From Lotus japonicus (lineage: Eukaryota > Streptophyta > Magnoliopsida > Fabales > Fabaceae), in NCBI RefSeq assembly GCF_012489685.1, contig NC_080042.1:47358066-47422065 (forward strand): 64,000 nucleotides of DNA. Reading direction: 5' to 3'. Both the position numbers and the translations under genes were made by a program. Within the stretch, counting starts at the first letter, position 1; each line of letters begins with the position of its first letter. Shown one piece after another: positions 33,827-47,700 of this stretch. Below the pieces are notes generated by a model. That model saw only the letters and a program-made list of their open reading frames with translations, was not told where the DNA came from and did not search any database.

Positions 33827-35980
33827 ATAGACTTTGGCTACTTTTCAGAAGTGAGACAATTAAAAAATTTGATGTTGACATGTTGTACTTTTCCTCATTG
33901 GTCAGTGTGCTTCAAGGAGAGAGAAAATTTTCACGTGATCTCGTTTGAATCCTTAGCAGCTGGTTGCATTCTGACTTTATCGTTGGTGCTTTGACATTTG
34001 CCTTCAATCTTTCTGAATGATGAGCTGGCCTTAGACGATTAGAAGTGGATGTGGCTCGGCTTGTGTCACATGTGTGCCAGACATTCTTACAAATTTGAAT
34101 CTTAATCTTTAGGATATATAGATTAACGTTGAGGTCCTTTATTCGTAAAGAATAAATCCTAAAATTCAAATTAATTTATAAGTTTAAATTTCAGCGAAAT
34201 ACTTCTATGTATACTAAAATTGTTATTGATCAAAATTAGATTTTAAAACTATATGATGCGTTTGAACTTAACAAATATTACTACTATAATCTAAGCGAAC
34301 AGGTCTAGGGTGGGATGTTACTGCTGATCACCTCTTTGTCTCCCTCAACGCTTTGTCGTTGTCTTTGAATCCATTGGACTAGATAGACAAATTAATTCAA
34401 GTATAAGTTTGAAAGCATGTGGTGTTGTGAATATGCACAGACGAAAACAAGAAGAATGAGATAATGAATCGTAATAAGAGAACCTCGAAATTGCAAAGTT
34501 ATTGAATCTTCTCTCTGAATATTTATATGTTATAAGAAGAGCATATGTGTCCACTATGCTTTTCATGTGTTAGATAAACTTCCTGGTTAATTATACCTGA
34601 ATTACTTACCTTAGTACACTACTTATCACCACGGCCATGCAGGCTTGTTTGTGCAAATAAGGATTAAAGGTGAGAAGTTACCTAATGTTTATTTCGCAAC
34701 CCAATCATAGCCTAGTTGAAATCAAGAACTAATTCTATTATCTCCGCTAGAAGTACACCAAAAATAATTCCATATCCAATCCTCTTTACTTTTTCATAGG
34801 TTAATTTCCCCTGCTGTAAGGAGTAAATTGTCATAATATTCATATGATTAATTAATTAAGCATGCAAAGGGAAAATACATTATAATTGAATTGAAATAAC
34901 ATATATAAAATAAGGAGGTTCAAATAATCTTCTACATTGAAACCTCGAGAGAGTGAGCTTAGCTACTCATTATATAATTAGACACCATAAAAATGCTATG
35001 CCAGCATCTTATAGAAACAAAGAGATAAATCTTCTACATATCTGCCTCCCTTCTTTTTCTCCTAAGAGTTGTGTAGCACTTTCAACAAAACACAAACTGT
35101 GTTACTTTTTTGTTAATTAATAATTATTATGTAAACTTAATCATTAATGAAAGCATGTAGAAGAGATGAATCTTAAGAATTCATAGTCTTCAAAAGTTAG
35201 AATGTTTGTGGAGTTCTAACCTCTATCCATATGCATGTGTGTAGTTGATCCTTTTTTATGTTCTTGTAGAATGTTCTTGATCACGAATAGAGAAACACTT
35301 TCTTTATTCTTTAGTAATTGAGAACCTCTTCTATCTCCTTCCCTTTCCTTCTATGCTCTTTCTTTAGTGATGGAAAATATAGATACAAATACTTTAATTT
35401 TATGGACATAGATAGGGACAATGTTCAAGTCCTTCATCATCCTTATAGTTCTACCATCAAGCATTATATGTAGACTCTCTTCCGGAGTAAATCATTTGAT
35501 ACAAAATGTCATATCCCATTATTCAAAAGTCATGTGCTTATAAAAATCATGTAATTTCTTACAAAGAGTCATATCGCTTTATCCAAAAATCATGTCTCTT
35601 CACTTAAATATATATACCAAACCATACATCCCTTCATCATTTAATCATAAAATCAATTATTTAATGCTAGACATTTTCATACATATTATACTTAATACTA
35701 TAAAGTATGACTGAAAATGTTGATATAAAGTTTTAACAGAAATGAAAGTCATCAATTAATGTTGTTGTTGAGAATATACTATTAATTGGCTGCATTTTTT
35801 GCTAAAAAAAATACTATTAATTGGCCAGAGATAAAAATTAAATGAATATGGGTAATCAAAAGGATAGATAGGGATCCAGATTTTTATTATATTTTGACAA
35901 ATCACTAATCATGGCTAACGAGAAAGTATCACTTTAACCAACCAATTAATAACACCTGGGATCAACAGGTTAATCATCAA
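33827..35980. other. Intergenic DNA upstream of the ASR gene
   Basis: AT-rich, no supported gene. Region 35490-35610 has a loose repeat of 'aaatcatgt..ctt' units. The proximal 100 bases (35880-35980) align with the promoter of the small-protein gene. Confidence 0.5.
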
Positions 35981-35982
35981 TT

Positions 35983-35990
35983 TATAAATA
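35983..35990 (+). promoter_or_regulatory. TATA box of the ASR gene
   Basis: TATAAATA 103 bases before the ATG, in the context tttataaataggta shared with the gene at 1548. Confidence 0.7.
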
Positions 35991-36085
35991 GGTAATCAGT
36001 CCTTCACAACTCTCACATCCAACCATTAACCCAATTATACAGTTTATGTTCTTTAATCCATCTTAGTCACCTAGCAACCATAATC

Positions 36086-36921
<836 letters not shown>

Positions 36922-37135
36922 ACATGCAATATATACAAGTGTAATGAATTAAGGCTCATCAGAAGCAAGGGTGTCTCTAAATAACTTTTGAGCTAGTTAG
37001 GAAGGTGTTTGAACTTTGAATATTAATTCCCTGCTGTATCTTCATATATATTTGCTTATAATTATTTGTGTGCTGTGTAATTCGACTATATATATTGATA
37101 TTCTTGTAAAGTAACTCGAGATTACTTTATTATAT
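36922..37135 (+). other. ASR 3' UTR
   Basis: Carries the blocks conserved with 2425-2615, including the 20-mer at 36974-36993 and tgtgtaattcgact at 37074-37087. Confidence 0.6.
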
Positions 37136-37408
37136 TATGTAAAAAAAAATGGCGTTTGTTATGGTACCTTAACCCAAATCAAGGTATGTACCTAAAATGA
37201 GATAATTCAATAATAAAAAAGCATGTACAAGTTATAATTTTGATGTTATTTTATTGTTATAATGCAACGTTTCATTCTTAGAGACATGAAATTTGTAGGT
37301 TGTGTTTTTTTTAGGTTTTGTTCATCCATCAATCATGATCATTTTGCGCGCATTTCAATTATCATCGTTCATCTCTACAACTAAACCATTTTTCATTAAA
37401 AAAACAAA

Positions 37409-38397
37409 GGCTTAATTGCAACTTTGGTCCCCCACATTTACCATATCCACGATTTTGGTCTCCCACTAAATTTAATTACATGGATGGTCCCCCACGTTAA
37501 CTCATGTGTGCAACTTTGGTCCTCCGTCTAATTTCCGTTAAAAATTGAACGGTAACAGGGAAAAAACACATAAATTAATCATGTTCATCTCCTCCTCTCA
37601 TGAACTTCATCATCTTCTTCATGAATTCTGAAAAAATTCCAGAAATAATCAATTCTGAACAGTTGCAACTCTCTCTTGTTCTCCCTCGTTCTCTCTCAGT
37701 CTCCCACTTCAAAGTCAAATCTCAACCAACCAAACAAATCTCTGTTTTGCCTCAACAGATTGATAGGGATTGATTTGATTTTAGATTTCGTGCATGTTGA
37801 AGATTTAGGGTTTCAGAAATTGGGGAAGTGGGAAAGAAGATGAAGGAGGAGGAGGAAGAAATTGGGGAAGTGGGAAAGAAGAAGATGAAGGAGGAGGAAG
37901 ATTTCGTGCATGTCCATTCTTTGTGGTTCATTTTTTGGTAACTGTATCATTGAAATTCCTATGTTCTGAGTGAGATGTTATTGTTGTAGTCCCAAGTCCT
38001 AATTGAATTGAATTCAAAACTAAGATTGCATCATTCTTAATTCAACTGTACTTGTGCTTGCATATGTTTGTTCCTAGGATTGTTTGTGTGAAAAGATTGA
38101 TTTTGGGTGTGCGTTGAAGAGATTGATTTTGGGATTGACTTTGTTTGAGAATTTGATGATTTCTGAGATTTTTCCAGAATTCATGAAGAAAATGATGAAG
38201 TTCATGAGAGGAGGAGATGAACATGATTAATTTCTGGGTTTTTTTCCAGTCACCGTTCAATTTTTAACGGATATTGGACGGAGGACCAACGTTGCACACA
38301 TGAGTTAACGTGGGGGACCATCCATGTAATTAAATTTAGTGGGGGACCAAAATCGTGGATATGGTAAATGTGGGGGACTAAAGTTTGCAATTAAGCC
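37409..38397. mobile_element. MULE-type foldback MITE, 989 bp
   Basis: Terminal inverted repeats of about 240 bp (37409-37645 against 38158-38397) begin GGCTTAATTGC. A 9-bp duplication AAAAACAAA flanks the element exactly (37400-37408 and 38398-38406). Nine-bp duplications and long TIRs are the mark of Mutator-like elements. The 510-bp loop has a tandem purine-rich duplication near 37820-37890 (attggggaagtgggaaagaa) and no transposase, so it is non-autonomous. Confidence 0.85.
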
Positions 38398-38406
38398 AAA
38401 AACAAA

Positions 38407-39261
38407 TTTAATGAGATGAAAATAATTAAATAGTAAAATGAAATGCGAAAATGTAAAATTTACCTAAAAAAATATAATAATCATCTATTAAATTACTCAA
38501 CGCGGGTACCATACCCAAAATATTTTATGGGTACGACAGAATTTACCAACAAAAATTCTCTTATATATTGATCATGATTTTCTGCTTTGCATTTTATTTG
38601 TGTCAATTAATTATGTGAATGAATTACGAGCTAGACCTCAAATAATAATTTAAATTTACATTTTTTATTTCTTTTGTGACTAGTTAAAAATGGAGTTTCG
38701 TGAAGAAGAAAAAAAAAACTGTAAATTTAAGAAATAAGATCTTATATTTATTCGTGCATTTATAGCGAATTTTGGTTTTGATTCCACCCGAAGCAAACCT
38801 GCAATGTGGTGCCTACAATTAGAGAAAGATAGGGAAGTCCTTGAAGAAAGGTGGATGTGGGTTGGACGATAGCGCTGAAGTCGCTGCAAGATGCAGAATT
38901 TTCTGGCTTAGCTAGGGTTCAAGATGGGTGTTGATGAGGAGGTTAGGGCGTGGTGAGGTGGCTGCATGATGAGGAGGAGGTTAAGGCGTGGTATGGTGGA
39001 AATTGTGAGTTGAAGGAGGTTTGGGTGGTTTCAGCTATATATGGAGGATCTCTCAAAAAAAAAAATTGAAGGATAAGGGAAGGTGTGAGGGTGAGTGGAT
39101 TAATGAAGAAGAAGGGTGTGGCTGATGACATGGAAATTAATTTTAAAATGAAAATATAATGATTAAGTGACAATAATAGTGCATGATAGTATGATACACA
39201 TAAAGCCAATTAAGATCTAGACAACGTCACTTCACCAATTTCCATTTGCAATTAGTCAAAA
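38407..39261. other. Intergenic, no gene supported
   Basis: Non-coding. A G-rich stretch at 38870-39010 contains repeats of 'gaggaggttagggcgtgg.gaggtgg', possibly the leader of a former minus-strand gene; no protein is recognised. Confidence 0.4.
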
Positions 39262-40609
39262 CTAGATATAAAACCCGTGCGTTGCACGGGTGTTTTATAA
39301 TTTTATCAACACTATATAAAATTTATTATAGTTTAAATAAAAATGTTAAATATATTCTAGATATTTTTTTACTTATAAATTATAATAAAATAAAAATAAT
39401 TGTATTAAAACATTTCATTATGAGTATTAGAGTTTTCTATGCGTAAATAATTAATACTATTCAAATTTAATAATTATCATTGAAATAATTTTAACAATTT
39501 AAAAATGTATTTATTTAAACATACAATAAATTATAAAGTGCACTTCAAATATTTTAAATCAATTAATATGTTTTAATATCACCAAATAAATTCTATCAAC
39601 ATTTTTTTTATACTTTTTATCAACAATTAATTAACTTTTAGTTACAATAAATTTTAATTTTCTAAAATATTATTTAGTAAATTAATTATTTTTTAATTTT
39701 AGCCTTAATTATTTTTCTCTGTTATACTTCTTTAAGTTGATCTTTTTTACTAATATATAATAGATCAAAATTTATAATTGAATAAATTTCTGAAAAAAAT
39801 ACACACGTCATACTTTTTTGACATCCACGTCATACTTAATAATTTTAATTTTAAAAATTTTTTAAAAATTTTTTATTAATAAATTACTGCGGCACTTTTT
39901 AATTTTAAAACTATTTGCTAATTTTCTATTGATAAAATTAATTAATTTTAATTATAAATAATGTTTCCATATAAAAATTTTATTAAATAAAATTTTATTC
40001 TAAATATCATCTTGTGTATACTCTATACACTTTTTAATGTATATAAAAAGTTTATTCTAAAAGACTTAAATGACTATAATATATTAATTTTTTATGTATG
40101 TAAAATGTTTTATAAAATAACACAAAACAACATTATAATCTATATTAAACAACGCACGTAACTATTAAAAAAATCCTAAGTATATCTTTACGAAAAGCAT
40201 TTAATCATTGACTATTTCAGATATTTCATATATTTATTTTATATAAAATATATTACTCTGTATAAATTTAATTTTTTTCTCAACTTGAGGTCAATAATTA
40301 ATATTTTAACTACATATGTTTAAATTTTCTTTATCACATTATATTTAGCTTTAACTTAAATGGATAGGAAATTTTATAGTTAATATATAAATAATTAAAA
40401 AATGAAGATAAATAAGTTTATAAATATATTATTTAATGTTGTTAGTTGAATAGTTTTTGACATTACAATTTATTCAGTTTTAATTTTATTATTTATTATA
40501 TTTATTGCAAATGAAATTCTTTATTTTTAGTGTATTTTAATGTAGAGGTAGGAATTACTTGATGTATTTAATGCAAAAAACTCAAGTCTCCTTTACATAG
40601 ATATATAGA
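39262..40609 (-). mobile_element. Non-autonomous Helitron
   Basis: In minus orientation the element starts TCTATATATCTATGTAAAG at 40609 and ends in CTAG at 39262. Seven bases inside that end is a perfect 8-bp hairpin ACCCGTGC/GCACGGGT (39273-39291). The base before the 5' end is A and the base after the 3' end is T, the Helitron A-T insertion site. The 1348-bp interior is very AT-rich and has no RepHel helicase. Confidence 0.75.
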
Positions 40610-40704
40610 TCGTTGTGGAAGGACTTAATTTATACTAATGAAAATTTGTATGAGTTAAATTACTCATTTTAAAATTTAAACCTTTTAAGGTTTTTTTAAT
40701 CAAA

Positions 40705-43130
40705 GTTTAGTGAATCAAGTGATATCTTCCCTAATCTTGATGGGGTACCTTTCAACCGTATCACAGAAAGAGATAATGTTTGGTTGACGGCGAAATTTGA
40801 GATTGAGGAGATCAAGGAGGCTGTTTGGGATTGTGATGGAAGCAAGAGTCCTGGACCAGATGGGTACAATTTTCGTTTTATTAAGGAGTATTGGCACCTC
40901 TTAAAAGATGATATGAAGCAGACATTGGATGAGTTCCATGATACAGGAAAATGGCCAAGGGGGACAAATTCATCGTTCCTAGCTTTGATTCCTAAAATAG
41001 ATTCTCCGCAAAGTCTTAATGATTATAGGCCCATATCATTGGTTGGCTGCCTTTATAAGGTGGTAACAAAAATTCTGGCAGCAAGAATCAAGAAGGTTTT
41101 ACCTAAGGTGATTACTGATACTCAATTTGCTTTTTTGGGGGGAAGGAGTATGTTGGATAGTGTGTTGATCGCGAATGAAGCAGTTCATGATGCCAAGATG
41201 AGAAAATCCCCATCTATAATTTTTAAGGTGGATTTTGAGAAAGCTTACGATTCCATAAGGTGGAGGTTTCTGGTATATATGATGAGGAGACTCAATTTTT
41301 GTGAAAAGTGGGTTATGTGGGTTGTTGGTTGCTTAGAGTCTTCTTTTGTTTCAGTTCTTGTGAACGGTAGTCCAACTGATGAGTTCAAGATGGAAAAGGG
41401 TGTGAGACAGGGTGATCCATTAGCTCCGTTTCTATTTCTGATTGTGGCAGAGGGTCTGAACGACATCCTAAAGCAGGCAGTAGAGACAAATAATTTTATT
41501 CCTCTTAAAGTGGGCAAGGATGAACCAGTAGAGTTGTCAATACTTCAGTTCGCGGATGACGCTTTGTTTATTGGCAAAGCATGCATTCAAAATGTCATTG
41601 TGTTGAAATGTGTCTTGAGGTGCTTTGAGCTAGCATCAGGCATGAAGGTAAATTTCCATAAAAGTAAACTAGCTGGTATTTCAGTACAGGAAGATGTGAC
41701 AGCTTGTTTTGCTGCTCTACTTCATTGTCGCGTGATGGCCATCCCCTTCGTGTATCTTGGCCTGCCAATAGGAGGAAGTCCTCGAAGGCTTTCAACTTGG
41801 GAACTGGTTTTGGCTAAAATGAGAAAAAGGCTCTCAACTTGGAAGGGAAAGCACTTGTCATTTGGAGGAAGGATATACCTGATTAGGAGTGTACTAACAG
41901 CTTTACCGTTGTATTTTATTTCTTTTTTCAGGTTACCTAAAGGGGTGATTAAAAGATGTAATCAAATCATGTTGCGGTTCTTATGGGGAGGCTCGGATGA
42001 GGTGAAAAAGATACCTTGGGTTAGCTGGGCAAATGTTTGTAGACCGAAATCTGAAGGAGGGCTTGGTGTGAGAGATCTAGACCAGTTCAATGTTGCTTTG
42101 TTAGGCAAATGGCGCTGGAGGATGCTTCATGAACAGGAACAATTGTGGTGTAGAGTTTTGATATCAAAATATGGGAAGGGACATAACTCAAGGGCATCTG
42201 CGTGGTGGAAAGACTTCCTCATAACCTGCGTGGGTGAGCCTGCTGGTTTATGGTTTGAAAACGGGCTTTGTTGGAGGCTTGGTGAAGGAAATTACACGCA
42301 CTTTTGGGAAGAGAATTGGCATGGCCAGGGCATATTTCAAGAACGTTTTGCTGATCTATTCAGGATGTCTGAACATAAAGGTATGACTCTGGTGGAAGTA
42401 GGAAAATGGGTTGATGGTAAGTGGATTTGGGATTTCAAATGGTCTGAAAATGTGACGGGTGAAAAGGCTTCCCAACTTGCTACAATGGTGGGAATTGCTT
42501 CATCATTCACACCAATTAGAGGAAGAAGTGATGCATGGTGCTGGGTGAGAGAAAGGGATGGAATTTATTCCGTCAAGTCGGCATATGATAGCTTGTGCTA
42601 TCCTGATGTGGAGAGAGAAGAACCTTGCTTCAAGCTACTGTGGAAAATTGGGGCTCCTTCAAATGCTTTATCAGTAGGTTGGAAGGTGCTGCTAAATAGA
42701 ATCCAAACTCGTGATAATTTGATGCGCAGACAAATCCCAATTACTGATCCATTATGTCCCCTATGTGGTGCTGTAGATGAGTCTGTTAGTCATCTGTTCC
42801 TTCTTTGTCCGTGTGTGCTGCAGGTATGGTATTTGGTTTTGGATTGGCTTGGTTTCTGTTTTGTGGCTCCTGCATTTTTTGCAATTTCATGGCTTATGGT
42901 CTTCGTCCCCAAAGGCTGGTCTGTTTACAGTTTGGTTGGCGGTTATCTGGCATGTTTGGATGGGAAGGAATGGAAAAATTTTTAAAGATGTAAATTTTGA
43001 CCCACAATCTGTGTTCGAGCTGGCAAGGGTGAAGGCTTGGGAGTGGCTGCGATACAAGACCAAGAGCTTTTTGCATGGTACCTACGAGTGGATAAATGAA
43101 CCCCTATCATGTCTTGATGACTCTCGATGA
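40705..43130 (+). pseudogene. LINE ORF2: reverse transcriptase and zf-RVT domain
   Basis: A long frame is open to 42985. It shows KSPGPDGYNFRFIKEYW, FLALIPKI..LNDYRPISLVGC, IIFKVDFEKAYDSIRW and GVRQGDPLAPFLFLI. The catalytic motif is LQFADDALFIG (intact FADD). FVYLGLPIGGSPRR and LSFGGRIYLIRSVL follow. The zf-RVT end is CPLCGAVDESVSHLFLLCP. One +1 shift between about 42830 and 42930 moves the ending VWLAVIWHVWMGRNGKIF...KAWEWLRYKTKSFLHGTYEWI into another frame, ending at 43130. Apart from this and the missing 5' part it is well preserved, suggesting a young copy. Confidence 0.9.
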
Positions 43131-43285
43131 TATTCTGTTGTGCTGGATGATTCTTTTGCTCTTTAACCTTTATGCCATTTTGCCTGGGTGTTCATATTTC
43201 CAAGTTCATCAAATAGCTAGAGTGGGGTGCTGGTTCTGTTTTGGATAGCATCTAAATTTGTGATTCCTGGTCCTGTTTTCATTGG

Positions 43286-43492
43286 GTGTTGTATGGGGTA
43301 TTTCCACTCCTTGTGATATTATCTTGGTGGCGTGGATTTTTCTCTTGGGAGGAGGAAGCGGAGGTAACAAAGTTATTTGAGGAAGCTATGGTTAAATCAT
43401 GGTGTTGGCTCCGTGCAAGAAATAAAGCCTTCATCCATAGCATTTCTGAGTGGCATAATAACCCTCTTGATTGCCTAAAAGATATGTGATGT
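43286..43492 (+). pseudogene. Second copy of a LINE ORF2 C-terminus
   Basis: The frame ends EEAMVKSWCWLRARNKAFIH, then SISEWHNNPLDCLKDM and a stop. It is a diverged version of the C-terminal module just upstream (ARVKAWEWLRYKTKSFLHGT, then YEWINEPLSCLDD, ending at 43130). Two successive ORF2 ends in one element suggest template switching or insertion of a second LINE family's 3' end. Confidence 0.65.
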
Positions 43493-44247
43493 GGAGATGC
43501 TTGGAAATTTTGTGACTCATTTAACTAATAGTTCTCTGTTTCTTGCTGTTTAAATGGTTAATTGGCAGGTTTGAATATGCTGGTACCTCTTTGTACTGCT
43601 GCTGCTTTGGCGTTGGATTTGGTATTGAGCTTTGGATGATTTGGTGCTTTGGATTTATACTGCGTTTGGGTATATTACTAGTGGGCAGAGCTATTCTTTT
43701 CAACCAATTTTGAAGGTTCTTTGAAGGACTAGTATCATTTATTTATTGTTGCAGTGGTCAATCTGAATATGAAACTATGGATAGTTTTAATTGACTTTGT
43801 TTGAGTTGGCATTTTTGGGTGGAAAGTGCTCTATTCCGGTTCACAAAAGCTAGTGGAGGAATTGGAATGCTTTGTTGGTATTTAAGCTCTGTTATGAGGA
43901 AAGGGTGGGTATGGGGTGGGAACTTTTGTAAACTTCCTTGAAAATTTCCCCTTGACTTTCCAAAGTTGGTACTCTTTTTCCTTACTAGGTTTTCCCAATG
44001 GGGTTTTATCCTAGTAAGGTTTTAACGATGCCGGTTTTGTTAAGTCCATTTTCATTGAAGTATTAGGTGGGTAGTTCCGGTCTGGTTAGGTTTCATCAAT
44101 GTTTTCGTCTCTATTCTGTTCTTCTCTTCTTTTTTCTGTATTGGGTTGAAGTATCCCTTGTACTTCTATTCAATATAATTTCTATTGCCTATCAAAAAAA
44201 AAAATTTAAAATTTAAACATTAATACTTAAATTGAAATCTACATTAA

Positions 44248-44410
44248 GCACTTCATCCTTTAAGCAAGTGGTTGGGGGTTCGAATCCCAACTCTTGCGAA
44301 TAGAAAAAACTCCTTGGCCAGCCCCCTACCGCTTAGTGCGCTCACCGTGGAGCGAGGAATTAATGTCACGGCTGTCGGCTGTGGGAATACCTTAGTCAAG
44401 ACAAAAAAAA
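44248..44410 (+). mobile_element. SINE with target-site duplication
   Basis: Flanked by AATTGAAATCTACATTAA (44230-44247) and the same 18 bases with one mismatch (44411-44428). It has a B box GGTTCGAATCC (44277-44287), a body resembling plant SINEs, and a poly(A) end at 44402-44410. Only about 160 bp; the A box, if 'ttaagcaagtgg', lies unusually close to the B box, so the head may be shortened. Confidence 0.7.
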
Positions 44411-44428
44411 AATTGAAATCCACATTAA

Positions 44429-44777
44429 TACTTAAATTGCACAATCAGAGATTAAAAGTGCAATAAATTCTAAAAGTACTATATAATGTCTTTTTATGAG
44501 GTTTTGATACCTTTAGATGAACTGGTAGCTTCCCGCCAAAGAAAGAATAAATACAAAACCGTTTAAGTTTTCAACCGACCCTCCCACAAGAGCCACATGT
44601 AGAAGAAAAGAATATTATATGCTCATTTTGAGACAATATAATGATCAAAGCCTCATATCTCACATCATGTTCCTGCTCTATTACTCATTAATTTAAAATT
44701 TTAACGTTTTACCCTTTTGAACCATTTTTTCCCATCCTTGTTCTTTTAAGCAAATATTAATTCTAGCAGCAACGAAG
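44429..44777 (+). other. Upstream region of the RTM2-like gene
   Basis: AT-rich promoter and 5' UTR region; no unambiguous TATA box position was fixed. Leader near the ATG: 'ctagcagcaacgaag'. Confidence 0.4.
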
Positions 44778-47700
44778 ATGGAGCTTGCATTAGGGCTTAA
44801 AATCACAAAAACTAGAGATGACATTGCTTCCATCTCTGAGTATCAATTGGCCAAGGACAAAGGACCGGTCTTTCAGTCTAGAGAAACAAACACCATGTTC
44901 ATCCTCTCTGCCTATCTTAAAGGTCAGTTACTTCTCTCATTCATTCTTATATAATAACTAATTCACTTAATGCACTTTTGCTACCTATGAATTTGCAACT
45001 GCGTGAAATTTGTCCATATAGATTCAATTGCTCTAGTCCAGACTCTAATGAAAAAAAAAAAAATGATGTGGATTACTATATTTTATGTGAATCGCATGCT
45101 AACACGATTTATGTCACGTAATAAGTCAAAAAATGTGATATATATCAATTTTTCCGTTGAAAAACAAATTAACATTTCGACAAAATTTATTCAATTTTAA
45201 AAGTAGATGATTTAATTGGAGCAATTGAAACTATAGGGACCAAAATCACATTAATTTTGAAACTATAGGGAGTAAAGATGTAATTAGGCCTAATTAATTT
45301 ATATGTCTTTCTTTTTTTTCTTTTATCTTGTATGTTATATACCTTGGTAATTAGGCATGCAAATACAGGTTATAAAAGGAATGATATTGACATCAAGATT
45401 AGTAAAGATGGTAGTAAGATATCAATTAGTGGAAAGAAGCCAATTCAGGAACTGTTGATGATGGGATGGGTAATGCACAGGAAAGAGGTTAAAATTACAG
45501 GGTTCAATAGGGTTTTCAAGATTCCTGATGGGGTGAATTTGGATAAAATCAAAGCAAAGTATGATGAAGAGGAATGGAGTATAAATATTTTCATGCCAAA
45601 ATTGGTAAAAGGAATTTGTGGGGTTAGGATAGAAGAGGTCAAGGAAGAAGAATCTGAAGAAAGAGGGAAATCAGCTCAAGAGAAAAATGAAACTATACAT
45701 GATCTTAGCTGTGTTGGAGAGACAAGCCAAAAAGGATCTAAAGAAGGAGTGGAGGGTAGTGAAAGTTTCATGGAGAATGGAGTATCTGATAAGATGCTTG
45801 ATGATGCCAATAAGGAAATAAATAGGGAGACAATACAAAATGAAGTAGAGACATCCAATTTGGGAATTGATGGAAATGGAGAAAGTGTGAGGGAAAAGGT
45901 TGGCCAGGAAGGACATGAAGTAATGAAGATATCAGAGCATGACAAAAGTATTGCTGTACTTGTTTCCCAGAAGCTTGAAGATAGAAGCCAAGATAAAGAT
46001 TCTGAGGTTCAAAAGTTGAAGGAGAGTGAAAATGTTGAGAAGAAGGAAAGAGGGGTATCGGACAAGAAGCTTGATGATGCCAGTGGGGACATAACTAGAA
46101 ACAGAAGCCCAAAAGAAATAGAAGAAACTATGTTAAGGATTGAGGATGCAAAGGTCAAAGGGATGAGAGAAAGGGATAGAGAGGCACAATCTGTAGCAAT
46201 GAAGACATCAGAAATAGAGCAAGATGTAGGTGCAGGTACCCCACAGAAAATTGGAGATACAAGTGGACATAAGGATTCTGATATTGGAGGAATGAAGGAG
46301 AATGGAAGTTTTGTGGAGAAGAAGGAAAAAATGGTATCTGATAACAGGATTGATGATGACAATGGAAACATAAATGAAGAGAAACAAAAGGGGGAAACTA
46401 TAAGTACTGTGGAGAAGATGGAGACAGAGGAAACTAGCATGATAATGAGGGCCAATAATAGTCTTACTGAGGAAGATACATATGGAGAGTCTAAACAAAA
46501 ACATTTTGGAGAACCAGTATGTGAAGCTGAGGATAGAGTTAAAGAAAGAGTGAAAGAAAGTAGTGTTGAAAGATTAGAAGAAATGAAGACATCAGAACTT
46601 GATGAAACTGTTTCTAATCATATTCCTAGCAACATTGTTGGTGCAAGCTTAAAAGAAGAATTTAAAGAACCTAAGATTCAACAAATGGAGAAAACTGACA
46701 GCAATGAAGGGAAAACTGATGGAGGGGTATCTGAAAGGATGCATTTTGAAGCCAATAAGGAAACTCAGAAAACTATATTTGGAGATACCATTCACAAGGA
46801 CATAAAGAAGCCAAAGATTGAAACTGAGGGTGGAGATCAAGAATGTGTTAGAGAAAAGGTTGTTAAGGAAGAATTTGATAGAGTGATAAATTTATGTGAA
46901 GAGTTTCCTAAGCAGTTACCCAAAGGTAGTAATGAGGAAACTGAAGTAATAGATTTTACAAAATTAAAAGAAGCAAAAGATGTCAAAGAAGAAATGGTCA
47001 AAAGAAAGGGGAAAGAGATTGAATATTTTCTGGAGAAGGGTGAAGGTGAAGGACCCAAAGAGATGCCTTTGGAAGCAAAGGAAGGAAAAACAAAAGAGGT
47101 AATGCTAAAGGAAATTGGGAAGAGTAAGAATGGAACTAAGGATAGTGGTAAACAACAAGTACTTGAAAATACTGGTAAAGGAAGATTTGATGTATCAAAC
47201 AGTATATCTGAAGAGCTGCCAAAGCAGGTAGCAGAGCAAGATGGGAGCAAAGGATTCAAGGTTGCAAATATGGAAGAACTAAAAGAGGTGATCAAAGAGG
47301 AAATGGCTGAAAATGAAAGTTCAATGGCAAAGGTGGAAGGAGAAGCATCAAAGAAGAGAACTGAGGAAGTTATTGAGAAAAGCACAGTAACTGAGACCTT
47401 AGAGAAGGAAACTGAGGGCTCTAAGATTAAAAGAAAGGCCATAGATAAACCACATAAAGGAGCGTTAGTACTAAAGGATCCTGTGACTCGAAGTAAGGGG
47501 AAAGGTCAACATGGTTTGCAAAATGACATGAGTAAAGGAAGGTTCCAAGCAAGCGAGGCTTCTAAAGAAGAGTTTCCAACAAAGAAAATAGAGTCACTAG
47601 AAAGTACAAGAGAGGGACTGCAGGATACAAAGATAGAAGAATCAAAAGAAGGGACAGCCAAGAAAAAGAGTATGGAAAAGATGGAGAAATCAGATTATGG

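Larger units (their letters stand above)
40682..44204 (+). mobile_element. L1-type LINE, 5'-truncated, with 14-bp target duplication
   Basis: TTTAAAATTTAAAC occurs directly before (40668-40681) and directly after the poly(A) tail (44205-44218). The element lacks ORF1 and the endonuclease and starts inside ORF2 (FSESSDIFPNLDGVPFN). It contains RT, the zinc-binding C-terminus, a second partial C-terminus and a 3' UTR with the same ending as the LINEs at 337 and 33816. Confidence 0.9.
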
